This document shows positions 23,653 through 36,324 of a DNA stretch of 64,000 nucleotides, piece after piece (positions within the stretch are counted from its first letter, which is position 1; the number at the start of each line of letters is the position of its first letter). The position numbers were made by a program, and so were the translations under genes. This DNA is from Rallus limicola (taxonomy: Eukaryota > Chordata > Aves > Gruiformes > Rallidae), in the NCBI GenBank assembly GCA_022605955.1, contig JAKCOZ010000588.1, positions 1 to 64,000 of the forward strand, written 5' to 3'. The notes under the pieces are model-generated. The model did not search any database. It had not been told where the DNA came from and was given only the letters and a program-made list of their open reading frames with translations.

Positions 23653-26600
23653 GTGCTTTTCTCGGCCCTAGCAGACTGCAGTTCAAAACATGCTAAACGT
23701 CCAGCAATAACTCCCAAAGTAAAGAAGCTAGGGCTGAAAGGCATAGCTTGTCTGAAACCTCCTAACAGGACACACAAGCAGACCCTGTCACTTTGGCTCT
23801 CAGCCTTTTCCTTTGCCTGGAAAGAGGGAACATGCCTGGAAGCTCCTACGGTGCTTTTCTCGGCCCTAGCAGACTGCAGTTCAAAACATGCTAAACGTCC
23901 AGCAATAACTCCCAAAGTAAAGAAGCTAGGCATGAAAGGCATAGCTTGTCTGAAACCTCCTAACAGGACACACAAGCAGACCCTGTCACTTTGGCTCTCA
24001 GCCTTTTCCTTTGCCTGGAAAGAGGGAACATACCTACTACCTCCTACAGTGCTTTTCTCGGCCCTAGCAGACTGCAGTTCAAAACATGCTAAACGTCCAG
24101 CAATAACTCCCAAAGTAAAGAAGCTAGGACTGAAAGGCATAGCTTGTCTGAAACCTCCTAACAGGACACACAAGCAGACCCTGTCACTTTGGCTCTCAGC
24201 CTTTTCCTTTGCCTGGAAAGAGGGAACATACCTACTACATCCTTCAGTGCTTTTCTCGGCCCTAGCAGACTGCAGTTCAAAACATGCTAAACGTCCAGCA
24301 ATAACTCCCAAAGTAAAGAAGCTAGGCATGAAAGGCATAGCTTGTCTGAAACCTCCTAACAGGACACACAAGCAGACCCTGTCACTTTGGCTCTCAGCCT
24401 TTTCCTTTGCCTGGAAAGAGGGAACATGCCTGGAACCTCCTACAGTGCTTTTCTCGGCCCTAGCAGACTGCAGTTCAAAACATGCTAAACGTCCAGCAAT
24501 AACTCCCAAAGTAAAGAAGCTAGGACTGAAAGGCATAGCTTGTCTGAAACCTCCTAACAGGACACACAAGGAGACCCTGTCACTTTGGCTCTCAGCCTTT
24601 TCCTTTGCCTGGAAAGAGGGAACATGCCTGGAACCTCCTACAGTGCTTTTCTCGGCCCTAGCAGACTGCAGTTCAAAACATGCTAAACGTCCAGCAATAA
24701 CTCCCAAAGTAAAGAAGCTAGGACTGAAAGGCATAGCTTGTCTGAAACCTCCTAACAGGACACACAAGCAGACCCTGTCACTTTGGCTCTCAGCCTTTTC
24801 CTTTGCCTGGAAAGAGGGAACATACCTACTACCTCCTACAGTGCTTTTCTCGGCCCTAGCAGACTGCAGTTCAAAACATGCTAAACGTCCAGCAATAACT
24901 CCCAAAGTAAAGAAGCTAGGCATGAAAGGCATAGCTTGTCTGAAACCTCCTAACAGGACACACAAGCAGACCCTGTCACTTTGGCTCTCAGCCTTTTCCT
25001 TTGCCTGGAAAGAGGGAACATGCCTGGAACCTCCTACGGTGCTTTTCTCGGCCCTAGCAGACTGCAGTTCAAAACATGCTAAACGTCCAGCAATAACTCC
25101 CAAAGTAAAGAAGCTAGGCATGAAAGGCATAGCTTGTCTGAAACCTCCTAACAGGACACACAAGCAGACCCTGTCACTTTGGCTCTCAGCCTTTTCCTTT
25201 GCCTGGAAAGAGGGAACATGCCTGGAACCTCCTACAGTGCTTTTCTCGGCCCTAGCAGACTGCAGTTCAAAACATGCTAAACGTCCAGCAATAACTCCCA
25301 AAGTAAAGAAGCTAGGACTGAAAGGCATAGCTTGTCTGAAACCTCCTAACAGGACACACAAGCAGACCCTGTCACTTTGGCTCTCAGCCTTTTCCTTTGC
25401 CTGGAAAGAGGGAACATGCCTGGAACCTCCTACGGTGCTTTTCTCGGCCCTAGCAGACTGCAGTTCAAACCATGCTAAACGTCCAGCAATAACTCCCAAA
25501 GTAAAGAAGCTAGGACTGAAAGGCATAGCTTGTCTGAAACCTCCTAACAGGACACACAAGCAGACCCTGTCACTTTGGCTCTCAGCCTTTTCCTTTGCCT
25601 GGAAAGAGGGAACATACCTACTACCTCCTTCAGTGCTTTTCTCGGCCCTAGCAGACTGCAGTTCAAAACATGCTAAACGTCCAGCAATAACTCCCAAAGT
25701 AAAGAAGCTAGGCATGAAAGGCATAGCTTGTCTGAAACCTCCTAACAGGACACACAAGCAGACCCTGTCACTTTGGCTCTCAGCCTTTTCCTTTGCCTGG
25801 AAAGAGGGAACATGCCTGGAACCTCCTACGGTGCTTTTCTCGGCCCTAGCAGACTGCAGTTCAAAACATGCTAAACGTCCAGCAATAACTCCCAAAGTAA
25901 AGAAGCTAGGACTGAAAGGCATAGCTTGTCTGAAACCTCCTAACAGGACACACAAGGAGACCCTGTCACTTTGGCTCTCAGCCTTTTCCTTTGCCTGGAA
26001 AGAGGGAACATGCCTGGAACCTCCTACAGTGCTTTTCTCGGCCCTAGCAGACTGCAGTTCAAAACATGCTAAACGTCCAGCAATAACTCCCAAAGTAAAG
26101 AAGCTAGGACTGAAAGGCATAGCTTGTCTGAAACCTCCTAACAGGACACACAAGCAGACCCTGTCACTTTGGCTCTCAGCCTTTTCCTTTGCCTGGAAAG
26201 AGGGAACATACCTACTACCTCCTACAGTGCTTTTCTCGGCCCTAGCAGACTGCAGTTCAAAACATGCTAAACGTCCAGCAATAACTCCCAAAGTAAAGAA
26301 GCTAGGCATGAAAGGCATAGCTTGTCTGAAACCTCCTAACAGGACACACAAGCAGACCCTGTCACTTTGGCTCTCAGCCTTTTCCTTTGCCTGGAAAGAG
26401 GGAACATGCCTGGAACCTCCTACGGTGCTTTTCTCGGCCCTAGCAGACTGCAGTTCAAAACATGCTAAACGTCCAGCAATAACTCCCAAAGTAAAGAAGC
26501 TAGGCATGAAAGGCATAGCTTGTCTGAAACCTCCTAACAGGACACACAAGCAGACCCTGTCACTTTGGCTCTCAGCCTTTTCCTTTGCCTGGAAAGAGGG

Positions 26601-26820
26601 AACATGCCTGGAACCTCCTACGGTGCTTTTCTCGGCCCTAGCAGACTGCAGTTCAAAACATGCTAAACGTCCAGCAATAACTCCCAAAGTAAAGAAGCTA
26701 GGACTGAAAGGCATAGCTTGTCTGAAACCTCCTAACAGGACACACAAGCAGACCCTGTCACTTTGGCTCTCAGCCTTTTCCTTTGCCTGGAAAGAGGGAA
26801 CATGCCTGGAACCTCCTACG
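23653..26820. repeat. 16-mer HOR unit, copy 1 (3,168 bp)
   Basis: Rare markers recur exactly 3,168 bp (16 x 198) later: CTACATCCTTCAG at about 24,235, CAAGGAGACC at 24,568 and 25,954, and TTCAAACCATG at about 25,464. The GGGCTGA monomer that starts the unit is followed by AAGCTCC/GGCATGA in both copies. The unit contains a nested five-monomer motif (starting at 24,247 and 25,633) built around the CAAGGAGACC monomer. Confidence 0.88.
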
Positions 26821-29800
26821 GTGCTTTTCTCGGCCCTAGCAGACTGCAGTTCAAAACATGCTAAACGTCCAGCAATAACTCCCAAAGTAAAGAAGCTAGG
26901 GCTGAAAGGCATAGCTTGTCTGAAACCTCCTAACAGGACACACAAGCAGACCCTGTCACTTTGGCTCTCAGCCTTTTCCTTTGCCTGGAAAGAGGGAACA
27001 TGCCTGGAAGCTCCTACGGTGCTTTTCTCGGCCCTAGCAGACTGCAGTTCAAAACATGCTAAACGTCCAGCAATAACTCCCAAAGTAAAGAAGCTAGGCA
27101 TGAAAGGCATAGCTTGTCTGAAACCTCCTAACAGGACACACAAGCAGACCCTGTCACTTTGGCTCTCAGCCTTTTCCTTTGCCTGGAAAGAGGGAACATA
27201 CCTACTACCTCCTACAGTGCTTTTCTCGGCCCTAGCAGACTGCAGTTCAAAACATGCTAAACGTCCAGCAATAACTCCCAAAGTAAAGAAGCTAGGACTG
27301 AAAGGCATAGCTTGTCTGAAACCTCCTAACAGGACACACAAGCAGACCCTGTCACTTTGGCTCTCAGCCTTTTCCTTTGCCTGGAAAGAGGGAACATACC
27401 TACTACATCCTTCAGTGCTTTTCTCGGCCCTAGCAGACTGCAGTTCAAAACATGCTAAACGTCCAGCAATAACTCCCAAAGTAAAGAAGCTAGGCATGAA
27501 AGGCATAGCTTGTCTGAAACCTCCTAACAGGACACACAAGCAGACCCTGTCACTTTGGCTCTCAGCCTTTTCCTTTGCCTGGAAAGAGGGAACATGCCTG
27601 GAACCTCCTACAGTGCTTTTCTCGGCCCTAGCAGACTGCAGTTCAAAACATGCTAAACGTCCAGCAATAACTCCCAAAGTAAAGAAGCTAGGACTGAAAG
27701 GCATAGCTTGTCTGAAACCTCCTAACAGGACACACAAGGAGACCCTGTCACTTTGGCTCTCAGCCTTTTCCTTTGCCTGGAAAGAGGGAACATGCCTGGA
27801 ACCTCCTACAGTGCTTTTCTCGGCCCTAGCAGACTGCAGTTCAAAACATGCTAAACGTCCAGCAATAACTCCCAAAGTAAAGAAGCTAGGACTGAAAGGC
27901 ATAGCTTGTCTGAAACCTCCTAACAGGACACACAAGCAGACCCTGTCACTTTGGCTCTCAGCCTTTTCCTTTGCCTGGAAAGAGGGAACATACCTACTAC
28001 CTCCTACAGTGCTTTTCTCGGCCCTAGCAGACTGCAGTTCAAAACATGCTAAACGTCCAGCAATAACTCCCAAAGTAAAGAAGCTAGGCATGAAAGGCAT
28101 AGCTTGTCTGAAACCTCCTAACAGGACACACAAGCAGACCCTGTCACTTTGGCTCTCAGCCTTTTCCTTTGCCTGGAAAGAGGGAACATGCCTGGAACCT
28201 CCTACGGTGCTTTTCTCGGCCCTAGCAGACTGCAGTTCAAAACATGCTAAACGTCCAGCAATAACTCCCAAAGTAAAGAAGCTAGGCATGAAAGGCATAG
28301 CTTGTCTGAAACCTCCTAACAGGACACACAAGCAGACCCTGTCACTTTGGCTCTCAGCCTTTTCCTTTGCCTGGAAAGAGGGAACATACCTACTACATCC
28401 TTCAGTGCTTTTCTCGGCCCTAGCAGACTGCAGTTCAAAACATGCTAAACGTCCAGCAATAACTCCCAAAGTAAAGAAGCTAGGCATGAAAGGCATAGCT
28501 TGTCTGAAACCTCCTAACAGGACACACAAGCAGACCCTGTCACTTTGGCTCTCAGCCTTTTCCTTTGCCTGGAAAGAGGGAACATGCCTGGAACCTCCTA
28601 CGGTGCTTTTCTCGGCCCTAGCAGACTGCAGTTCAAACCATGCTAAACGTCCAGCAATAACTCCCAAAGTAAAGAAGCTAGGACTGAAAGGCATAGCTTG
28701 TCTGAAACCTCCTAACAGGACACACAAGCAGACCCTGTCACTTTGGCTCTCAGCCTTTTCCTTTGCCTGGAAAGAGGGAACATACCTAATACCTCCTTCA
28801 GTGCTTTTCTCGGCCCTAGCAGACTGCAGTTCAAAACATGCTAAACGTCCAGCAATAACTCCCAAAGTAAAGAAGCTAGGCATGAAAGGCATAGCTTGTC
28901 TGAAACCTCCTAACAGGACACACAAGCAGACCCTGTCACTTTGGCTCTCAGCCTTTTCCTTTGCCTGGAAAGAGGGAACATGCCTGGAACCTCCTACGGT
29001 GCTTTTCTCGGCCCTAGCAGACTGCAGTTCAAAACATGCTAAACGTCCAGCAATAACTCCCAAAGTAAAGAAGCTAGGACTGAAAGGCATAGCTTGTCTG
29101 AAACCTCCTAACAGGACACACAAGGAGACCCTGTCACTTTGGCTCTCAGCCTTTTCCTTTGCCTGGAAAGAGGGAACATGCCTGGAACCTCCTACAGTGC
29201 TTTTCTCGGCCCTAGCAGACTGCAGTTCAAAACATGCTAAACGTCCAGCAATAACTCCCAAAGTAAAGAAGCTAGGACTGAAAGGCATAGCTTGTCTGAA
29301 ACCTCCTAACAGGACACACAAGCAGACCCTGTCACTTTGGCTCTCAGCCTTTTCCTTTGCCTGGAAAGAGGGAACATACCTACTACCTCCTACAGTGCTT
29401 TTCTCGGCCCTAGCAGACTGCAGTTCAAAACATGCTAAACGTCCAGCAATAACTCCCAAAGTAAAGAAGCTAGGCATGAAAGGCATAGCTTGTCTGAAAC
29501 CTCCTAACAGGACACACAAGCAGACCCTGTCACTTTGGCTCTCAGCCTTTTCCTTTGCCTGGAAAGAGGGAACATGCCTGGAACCTCCTACGGTGCTTTT
29601 CTCGGCCCTAGCAGACTGCAGTTCAAAACATGCTAAACGTCCAGCAATAACTCCCAAAGTAAAGAAGCTAGGACTGAAAAGCATAGCTTGTCTGAAACCT
29701 CCTAACAGGACACACAAGCAGACCCTGTCACTTTGGCTCTCAGCCTTTTCCTTTGCCTGGAAAGAGGGAACATGCCTGGAACCTCCTACGGTGCTTTTCT

Positions 29801-29988
29801 CGGCCCTAGCAGACTGCAGTTCAAAACATGCTAAACGTCCAGCAATAACTCCCAAAGTAAAGTAGCTAGGGCTGAAAGGCATAGCTTGTCTGAAACCTCC
29901 TAACAGGACACACAAGCAGACCCTGTCACTTTGGCTCTCAGCCTTTTCCTTTGCCTGGAAAGAGGGAACATGCCTGGAAGCTCCTACG
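26821..29988. repeat. 16-mer HOR unit, copy 2 (3,168 bp)
   Basis: Same monomer order as 23,653-26,820, with CTACATCCTTCAG at about 27,403, CAAGGAGACC at 27,736 and 29,122, and TTCAAACCATG at about 28,632. Differences: the ninth monomer is a second CTACATCCTTCAG type, the eleventh has CCTAATACC instead of CCTACTACC, the fifteenth has GGACTGAAAAGC, and the last has GTAGCTAGGG (TAG at 29,863-29,865). Confidence 0.88.
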
Positions 29989-32900
29989 GTGCTTTTCTCG
30001 GCCCTAGCAGACTGCAGTTCAAAACATGCTAAACGTCCAGCAATAACTCCCAAAGTAAAGAAGCTAGGCATGAAAGGCATAGCTTGTCTGAAACCTCCTA
30101 ACAGGACACACAAGCAGACCCTGTCACTTTGGCTCTCAGCCTTTTCCTTTGCCTGGAAAGAGGGAACATGCCTGGAACCTCCTACAGTGCTTTTCTCGGC
30201 CCTAGCAGACTGCAGTTCAAAACATGCTAAACGTCCAGCAATAACTCCCAAAGTAAAGAAGCTAGGACTGAAAGGCATAGCTTGTCTGAAACCTCCTAAC
30301 AGGACACACAAGCAGACCCTGTCACTTTGGCTCTCAGCCTTTTCCTTTGCCTGGAAAGAGGGAACATGCCTGGAACCTCCTACAGTGCTTTTCTCGGCCC
30401 TAGCAGACTGCAGTTCAAAACATGCTAAACGTCCAGCAATAACTCCCAAAGTAAAGAAGCTAGGCATGAAAGGCATAGCTTGTCTGAAACCTCCTAACAG
30501 GACACACAAGCAGACCCTGTCACTTTGGCTCTCAGCCTTTTCCTTTGCCTGGAAAGAGGGAACATGCCTGGAACCTCCTACGGTGCTTTTCTCGGCCCTA
30601 GCAGACTGCAGTTCAAAACATGCTAAACGTCCAGCAATAACTCCCAAAGTAAAGAAGCTAGGACTGAAAGGCATAGCTTGTCTGAAACCTCCTAACAGGA
30701 CACACAAGCAGACCCTGTCACTTTGGCTCTCAGCCTTTTCCTTTGCCTGGAAAGAGGGAACATGCCTGGAACCTCCTACGGTGCTTTTCTCGGCCCTAGC
30801 AGACTGCAGTTCAAAACATGCTAAACGTCCAGCAATAACTCCCAAAGTAAAGAAGCTAGGCATGAAAGGCATAGCTTGTCTGAAACCTCCTAACAGGACA
30901 CACAAGCAGACCCTGTCACTTTGGCTCTCAGCCTTTTCCTTTGCCTGGAAAGAGGGAACATACCTACTACCTCCTACAGTGCTTTTCTCGGCCCTAGCAG
31001 ACTGCAGTTCAAAACATGCTAAACGTCCAGCAATAACTCCCAAAGTAAAGAAGCTAGGCATGAAAGGCATAGCTTGTCTGAAACCTCCTAACAGGACACA
31101 CAAGCAGACCCTGTCACTTTGGCTCTCAGCCTTTTCCTTTGCCTGGAAAGAGGGAACATGCCTGGAACCTCCTACGGTGCTTTTCTCGGCCCTAGCAGAC
31201 TGCAGTTCAAAACATGCTAAACGTCCAGCAATAACTCCCAAAGTAAAGAAGCTAGGCCTGAAAGGCATAGCTTGTCTGAAACCTCCTAACAGGACACACA
31301 AGCAGACCCTGTCACTTTGGCTCTCAGCCTTTTCCTTTGCCTGGAAAGAGGGAACATGCCTGGAACCTCCTACGGTGCTTTTCTCGGCCCTAGCAGACTG
31401 CAGTTCAAAACATGCTAAACGTCCAGCAATAACTCCCAAAGTAAAGAAGCTAGGCATGAAAGGCATAGCTTGTCTGAAACCTCCTAACAGGACACACAAG
31501 CAGACCCTGTCACTTTGGCTCTCAGCCTTTTCCTTTGCCTGGAAAGAGGGAACATGCCTGGAACCTCCTACGGTGCTTTTCTCGGCCCTAGCAGACTGCA
31601 GTTCAAAACATGCTAAACGTCCAGCAATAACTCCCAAAGTAAAGAAGCTAGGCATGAAAGGCATAGCTTGTCTGAAACCTCCTAACAGGACACACAAGCA
31701 GACCCTTTCACTTTGGCTCTCAGCCTTTTCCTTTGCCTGGAAAGAGGGAACATGCCTGGAACCTCCTACGGTGCTTTTCTCGGCCCTAGCAGACTGCAGT
31801 TCAAAACATGCTAAACGTCCAGCAATAACTCCCAAAGTAAAGAAGCTAGGCATGAAAGGCATAGCTTGTCTGAAACCTCCTAACAGGACACACAAGCAGA
31901 CCCTGTCACTTTGGCTCTCAGCCTTTTCCTTTGCCTGGAAAGAGGGAACATGCCTGGAACCTCCTACGGTGCTTTTCTCGGCCCTAGCAGACTGCAGTTC
32001 AAAACATGCTAAACGTCCAGCAATAACTCCCAAAGTAAAGAAGCTAGGCATGAAAGGCATAGCTTGTCTGAAACCTCCTAACAGGACACACAAGCAGACC
32101 CTGTCACTTTGGCTCTCAGCCTTTTCCTTTGCCTGGAAAGAGGGAACATGCCTGGAACCTCCTACGGTGCTTTTCTCGGACCTAGCAGACTGCAGTTCAA
32201 AACATGCTAAACGTCCAGCAATAACTCCCAAAGTAAAGAAGCTAGGCATGAAAGGCATAGCTTGTCTGAAACCTCCTAACAGGACACACAAGCAGACCCT
32301 GTCACTTTGGCTCTCAGCCTTTTCCTTTGCCTGGAAAGAGGGAACATGCCTGGAACCTCCTACGGTGCTTTTCTCGGCCCTAGCAGACTGCAGTTCAAAA
32401 CATGCTAAACGTCCAGCAATAACTCCCAAAGTAAAGAAGCTAGGCCTGAAAGGCATAGCTTGTCTGAAACCTCCTAACAGGACACACAAGCAGACCCTGT
32501 CACTTTGGCTCTCAGCCTTTTCCTTTGCCTGGAAAGAGGGAACATGCCTGGAACCTCCTACGGTGCTTTTCTCGGCCCTAGCAGACTGCAGTTCAAAACA
32601 TGCTAAACGTCCAGCAATAACTCCCAAAGTAAAGAAGCTAGGCATGAAAGGCATAGCTTGTCTGAAACCTCCTAACAGGACACACAAGCAGACCCTGTCA
32701 CTTTGGCTCTCAGCCTTTTCCTTTGCCTGGAAAGAGGGAACATACCTACTACCTCCTACAGTGCTTTTCTCGGCCCTAGCAGACTGCAGTTCAAAACATG
32801 CTAAACGTCCAGCAATAACTCCCAAAGTAAAGAAGCTAGGCATGAAAGGCATAGCTTGTCTGAAACCTCCTAACAGGACACACAAGCAGACCCTGTCACT

Positions 32901-34344
32901 TTGGCTCTCAGCCTTTTCCTTTGCCTGGAAAGAGGGAACATGCCTGGAACCTCCTACGGTGCTTTTCTCGGCCCTAGCAGACTGCAGTTCAAAACATGCT
33001 AAACGTCCAGCAATAACTCCCAAAGTAAAGAAGCTAGGACTGAAAGGCATAGCTTGTCTGAAACCTCCTAACAGGACACACAAGCAGACCCTGTCACTTT
33101 GGCTCTCAGCCTTTTCCTTTGCCTGGAAAGAGGGAACATGCCTGGAACCTCCTACGGTGCTTTTCTCGGCCCTAGCAGACTGCAGTTCAAAACATGCTAA
33201 ACGTCCAGCAATAACTCCCAAAGTAAAGAAGCTAGGACTGAAAGGCATAGCTTGTCTGAAACCTCCTAACAGGACACACAAGCAGACCCTGTCACTTTGG
33301 CTCTCAGCCTTTTCCTTTGCCTGGAAAGAGGGAACATACCTGCTACCTCCTACGGTGCTTTTCTCGGCCCTAGCAGACTGCAGTTCAAAACATGCTAAAC
33401 GTCCAGCAATAACTCCCAAAGTAAAGAAGCTAGGACTGAAAGGCATAGCTTGTCTGAAACCTCTTAACAGGACACACAAGCAGACCCTGTCACTTTGGCT
33501 CTCAGCCTTTTCCTTTGCCTGGAAAGAGGGAACATGCCTGGAACCTCCTACAGTGCTTTTCTCGGCCCTAGCAGACTGCAGTTCAAAACATGCTAAACGT
33601 CCAGCAATAACTCCCAAAGTAAAGAAGCTAGGACTGAAAGGCATAGCTTGTCTGAAACCTCCTAACAGGACACACAAGCAGACCCTGTCACTTTGGCTCT
33701 CAGCCTTTTCCTTTGCCTGGAAAGAGGGAACATGCCTGGAACCTCCTACGGTGCTTTTCTCGGCCCTAGCAGACTGCAGTTCAAAACATGCTAAACGTCC
33801 AGCAATAACTCCCAAAGTAAAGAAGCTAGGACTGAAAGGCATAGCTTGTCTGAAACCTCCTAACAGGACACACAAGCAGACCCTGTCACTTTGGCTCTCA
33901 GCCTTTTCCTTTGCCTGGAAAGAGGGAACATGCCTGGAACCTCCTACGGTGCTCTTCTAGGCCCTAGCAGACTGCAGTTCAAAACATGCTAAACGTCCAG
34001 CAATAACTCCCAAAGTAAAGAAGCTAGGACTGAAAGGCATAGCTTGTCTGAAACCTCCTAACAGGACACACAAGCAGACCCTGTCACTTTGGCTCTCAGC
34101 CTTTTCCTTTGCCTGGAAAGAGGGAACATGCCTGGAACCTCCTACGGTGCTTTTCTCGGCCCTAGCAGACTGCAGTTCAAAACATGCTAAACGTCCAGCA
34201 ATAACTCCCAAAGTAAAGAAGCTAAGACTGAAAGGCATAGCTTGTCTGAAACCTCCTAACAGGACACACAAGCAGACCCTGTCACTTTGGCTCTCAGCCT
34301 TTTCCTTTGCCTGGAAAGAGGGAACATGCCTGGAACCTCCTACA
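29989..34344. repeat. Mixed monomers spanning the left/right domain transition
   Basis: Twenty-two monomers. It begins with AAGCTCC/GGCATGA like the left domain and includes a run of near-identical GGCATGA monomers at 31,375-32,364 (one with CTCGGACCTAG at about 32,180). The last CCTACTACC monomer of the window is at about 32,745. From about 33,340, alleles typical of the right half appear: CCTGCTACC with CTACGGTG, CTCTTAACAGG at about 33,471, and CTTCTAGGCCC with a TAG at 33,958-33,960. Confidence 0.75.
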
Positions 34345-36324
34345 GTGCTTTTCTCGGCCCTAGCAGACTGCAGTTCAAAACATGCTAAACGTCCAGCAAT
34401 AACTCCCAAAGTAAAGAAGCTAGGCATGAAAGGCATAGCTTGTCTGAAACCTCCTAACAGGACACACAAGCAGACCCTGTCACTTTGGCTCTCAGCCTTT
34501 TCCTTTGCCTGGAAAGAGGGAACATGCCTGGAACCTCCTACGGTGCTTTTCTCGGCCCTAGCAGACTGCAGTTCAAAACATGCTAAACGTCCAGCAATAA
34601 CTCCCAAAGTAAAGAAGCTAGGACTGAAAGGCATAGCTTGTCTGAAACCTCCTAACAGGACACACAAGCAGACCCTGTCACTTTGGCTCTCAGCCTTTTC
34701 CTTTGCCTGGAAAGAGGGAACATGCCTGGAACCTCCTACGGTGCTTTTCTCGGCCCTAGCAGACTGCAGTTCAAAACATGCTAAACGTCCAGCAATAACT
34801 CCCAAAGTAAAGAAGCTAGGACTGAAAGGCATAGCTTGTCTGAAACCTCCTAACAGGACACACAAGCAGACCCTGTCACTTTGGCTCTCAGCCTTTTCCT
34901 TTGCCTGGAAAGAAGGAACATACCTGCTACCTCCTACGGTGCTTTTCTCGGCCCTAGCAGACTGCAGTTCAAAACATGCTAAACGTCCAGCAATAACTCC
35001 CAAAGTAAAGAAGCTAGGACTGAAAGGCATAGCTTGTCTGAAACCTCCTAACAGGACACACAAGCAGACCCTGTCACTTTGGCTCTCAGCCTTTTCCTTT
35101 GCCTGGAAAGAGGGAACATGCCTGGAACCTCCTACGGTGCTTTTATCGGCCCTAGCAGACTGCAGTTCAAAACATGCTAAACGTCCAGCAATAACTCCCA
35201 AAGTAAAGAAGCTAGGACTGAAAGGCATAGCTTGTCTGAAACCTCCTAACAGGGCACACAAGCAGACCCTGTCACTTTGGCTCTCAGCCTTTTCCTTTGC
35301 CTGGAAAGAGGGAACATGCCTGGAACCTCCTACGGTGCTTTTCTCGGCCCTAGCAGACTGCAGTTCAAAACATGCTAAACGTCCAGCAATAACTCCCAAA
35401 GTAAAGAAGCTAGGACTGAAAGGCATAGCTTGTCTGAAACCTCCTAACAAGACACACAAGCAGACCCTGTCACTTTGGCTCTCAGCCTTTTCCTTTGCCT
35501 GGAAAGAGGGAACATGCCTGGAACCTCCTACGGTGCTTTTCTCGGCCCTAGCAGACTGCAGTTCAAAACATGCTAAACGTCCAGCAATAACTCCCAAAGT
35601 AAAGAAGCTAGGACTGAAAGGCATAGCTTGTCTGAAACCTCCTAACAGGACACACAAGCAGACCCTGTCACTTTGGCTCTCAGCCTTTTCCTTTGCCTGG
35701 AAAGAAGGAACATACCTGCTACCTCCTACAGTGCTTTTCTCGGCCCTAGCAGACTGCAGTTCAAAACATGCTAAACGTCCAGCAATAACTCCCAAAGTAA
35801 AGAAGCTAGGACTGAAAGGCATAGCTTGTCTGAAACCTCCTAACAGGACACACAAGCAGACCCTGTCACTTTGGCTCTCAGCCTTTTCCTTTGCCTGGAA
35901 AGAGGGAACATGCCTGGAACCTCCTACGGTGCTTTTCTCGGCCCTAGCAGACTGCAGTTCAAAACATGCTAAACGTCCAGCAATAACTCCCAAAGTAAAG
36001 AAGCTAGGCATGAAAGGCATAGCTTGTCTGAAACCTCCTAACAGGACACACAAGCAGACCCTGTCACTTTGGCTCTCAGCCTTTTCCTTTGCCTGGAAAG
36101 AGGGAACATGCCTGGAACCTCCTACGGTGCTTTTCTCGGCCCTAGCAGACTGCTGTTCAAAACTTGCTAAACGTCCAGCAATAACTCCCAAAGTAAAGAA
36201 GCTAGGCATGAAAGGCATAGCTTGTCTGAAACCTCCTAACAGGACACACAAGCAGACCCTGTCACTTTGGCTCTCAGCCTTTTCCTTTGCCTGGAAAGAG
36301 GGAACATGCCTGGAACCTCCTACA
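34345..36324. repeat. 10-mer HOR unit, copy 1 (1,980 bp)
   Basis: Rare markers recur exactly 1,980 bp (10 x 198) downstream: AAAGAAGGAACATACC at about 34,910, TTTTATCGGCC at about 35,142, AACAGGGCACAC at about 35,249, CTAACAAGACAC at about 35,444, and GCTGTTCAAAACTTGC at about 36,152. Each marker in this copy also occurs in the next. Confidence 0.92.

Noticed and set aside
22069..29865. Plus-strand open frame of about 2,600 codons
   Set aside because: It begins at an in-array GTG and ends at a TAG allele of the satellite (29,863-29,865). It has no unique sequence and the same limits as the minus-strand frame.
18651..33875. Minus-strand open frame of about 5,000 codons as a giant repetitive protein gene
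   Set aside because: It is made only of the satellite monomer read in a stop-free frame. An equally open frame lies on the other strand, variants are largely non-synonymous, the frame is broken by single indels, and no promoter, unique terminal domain or splice context is visible.
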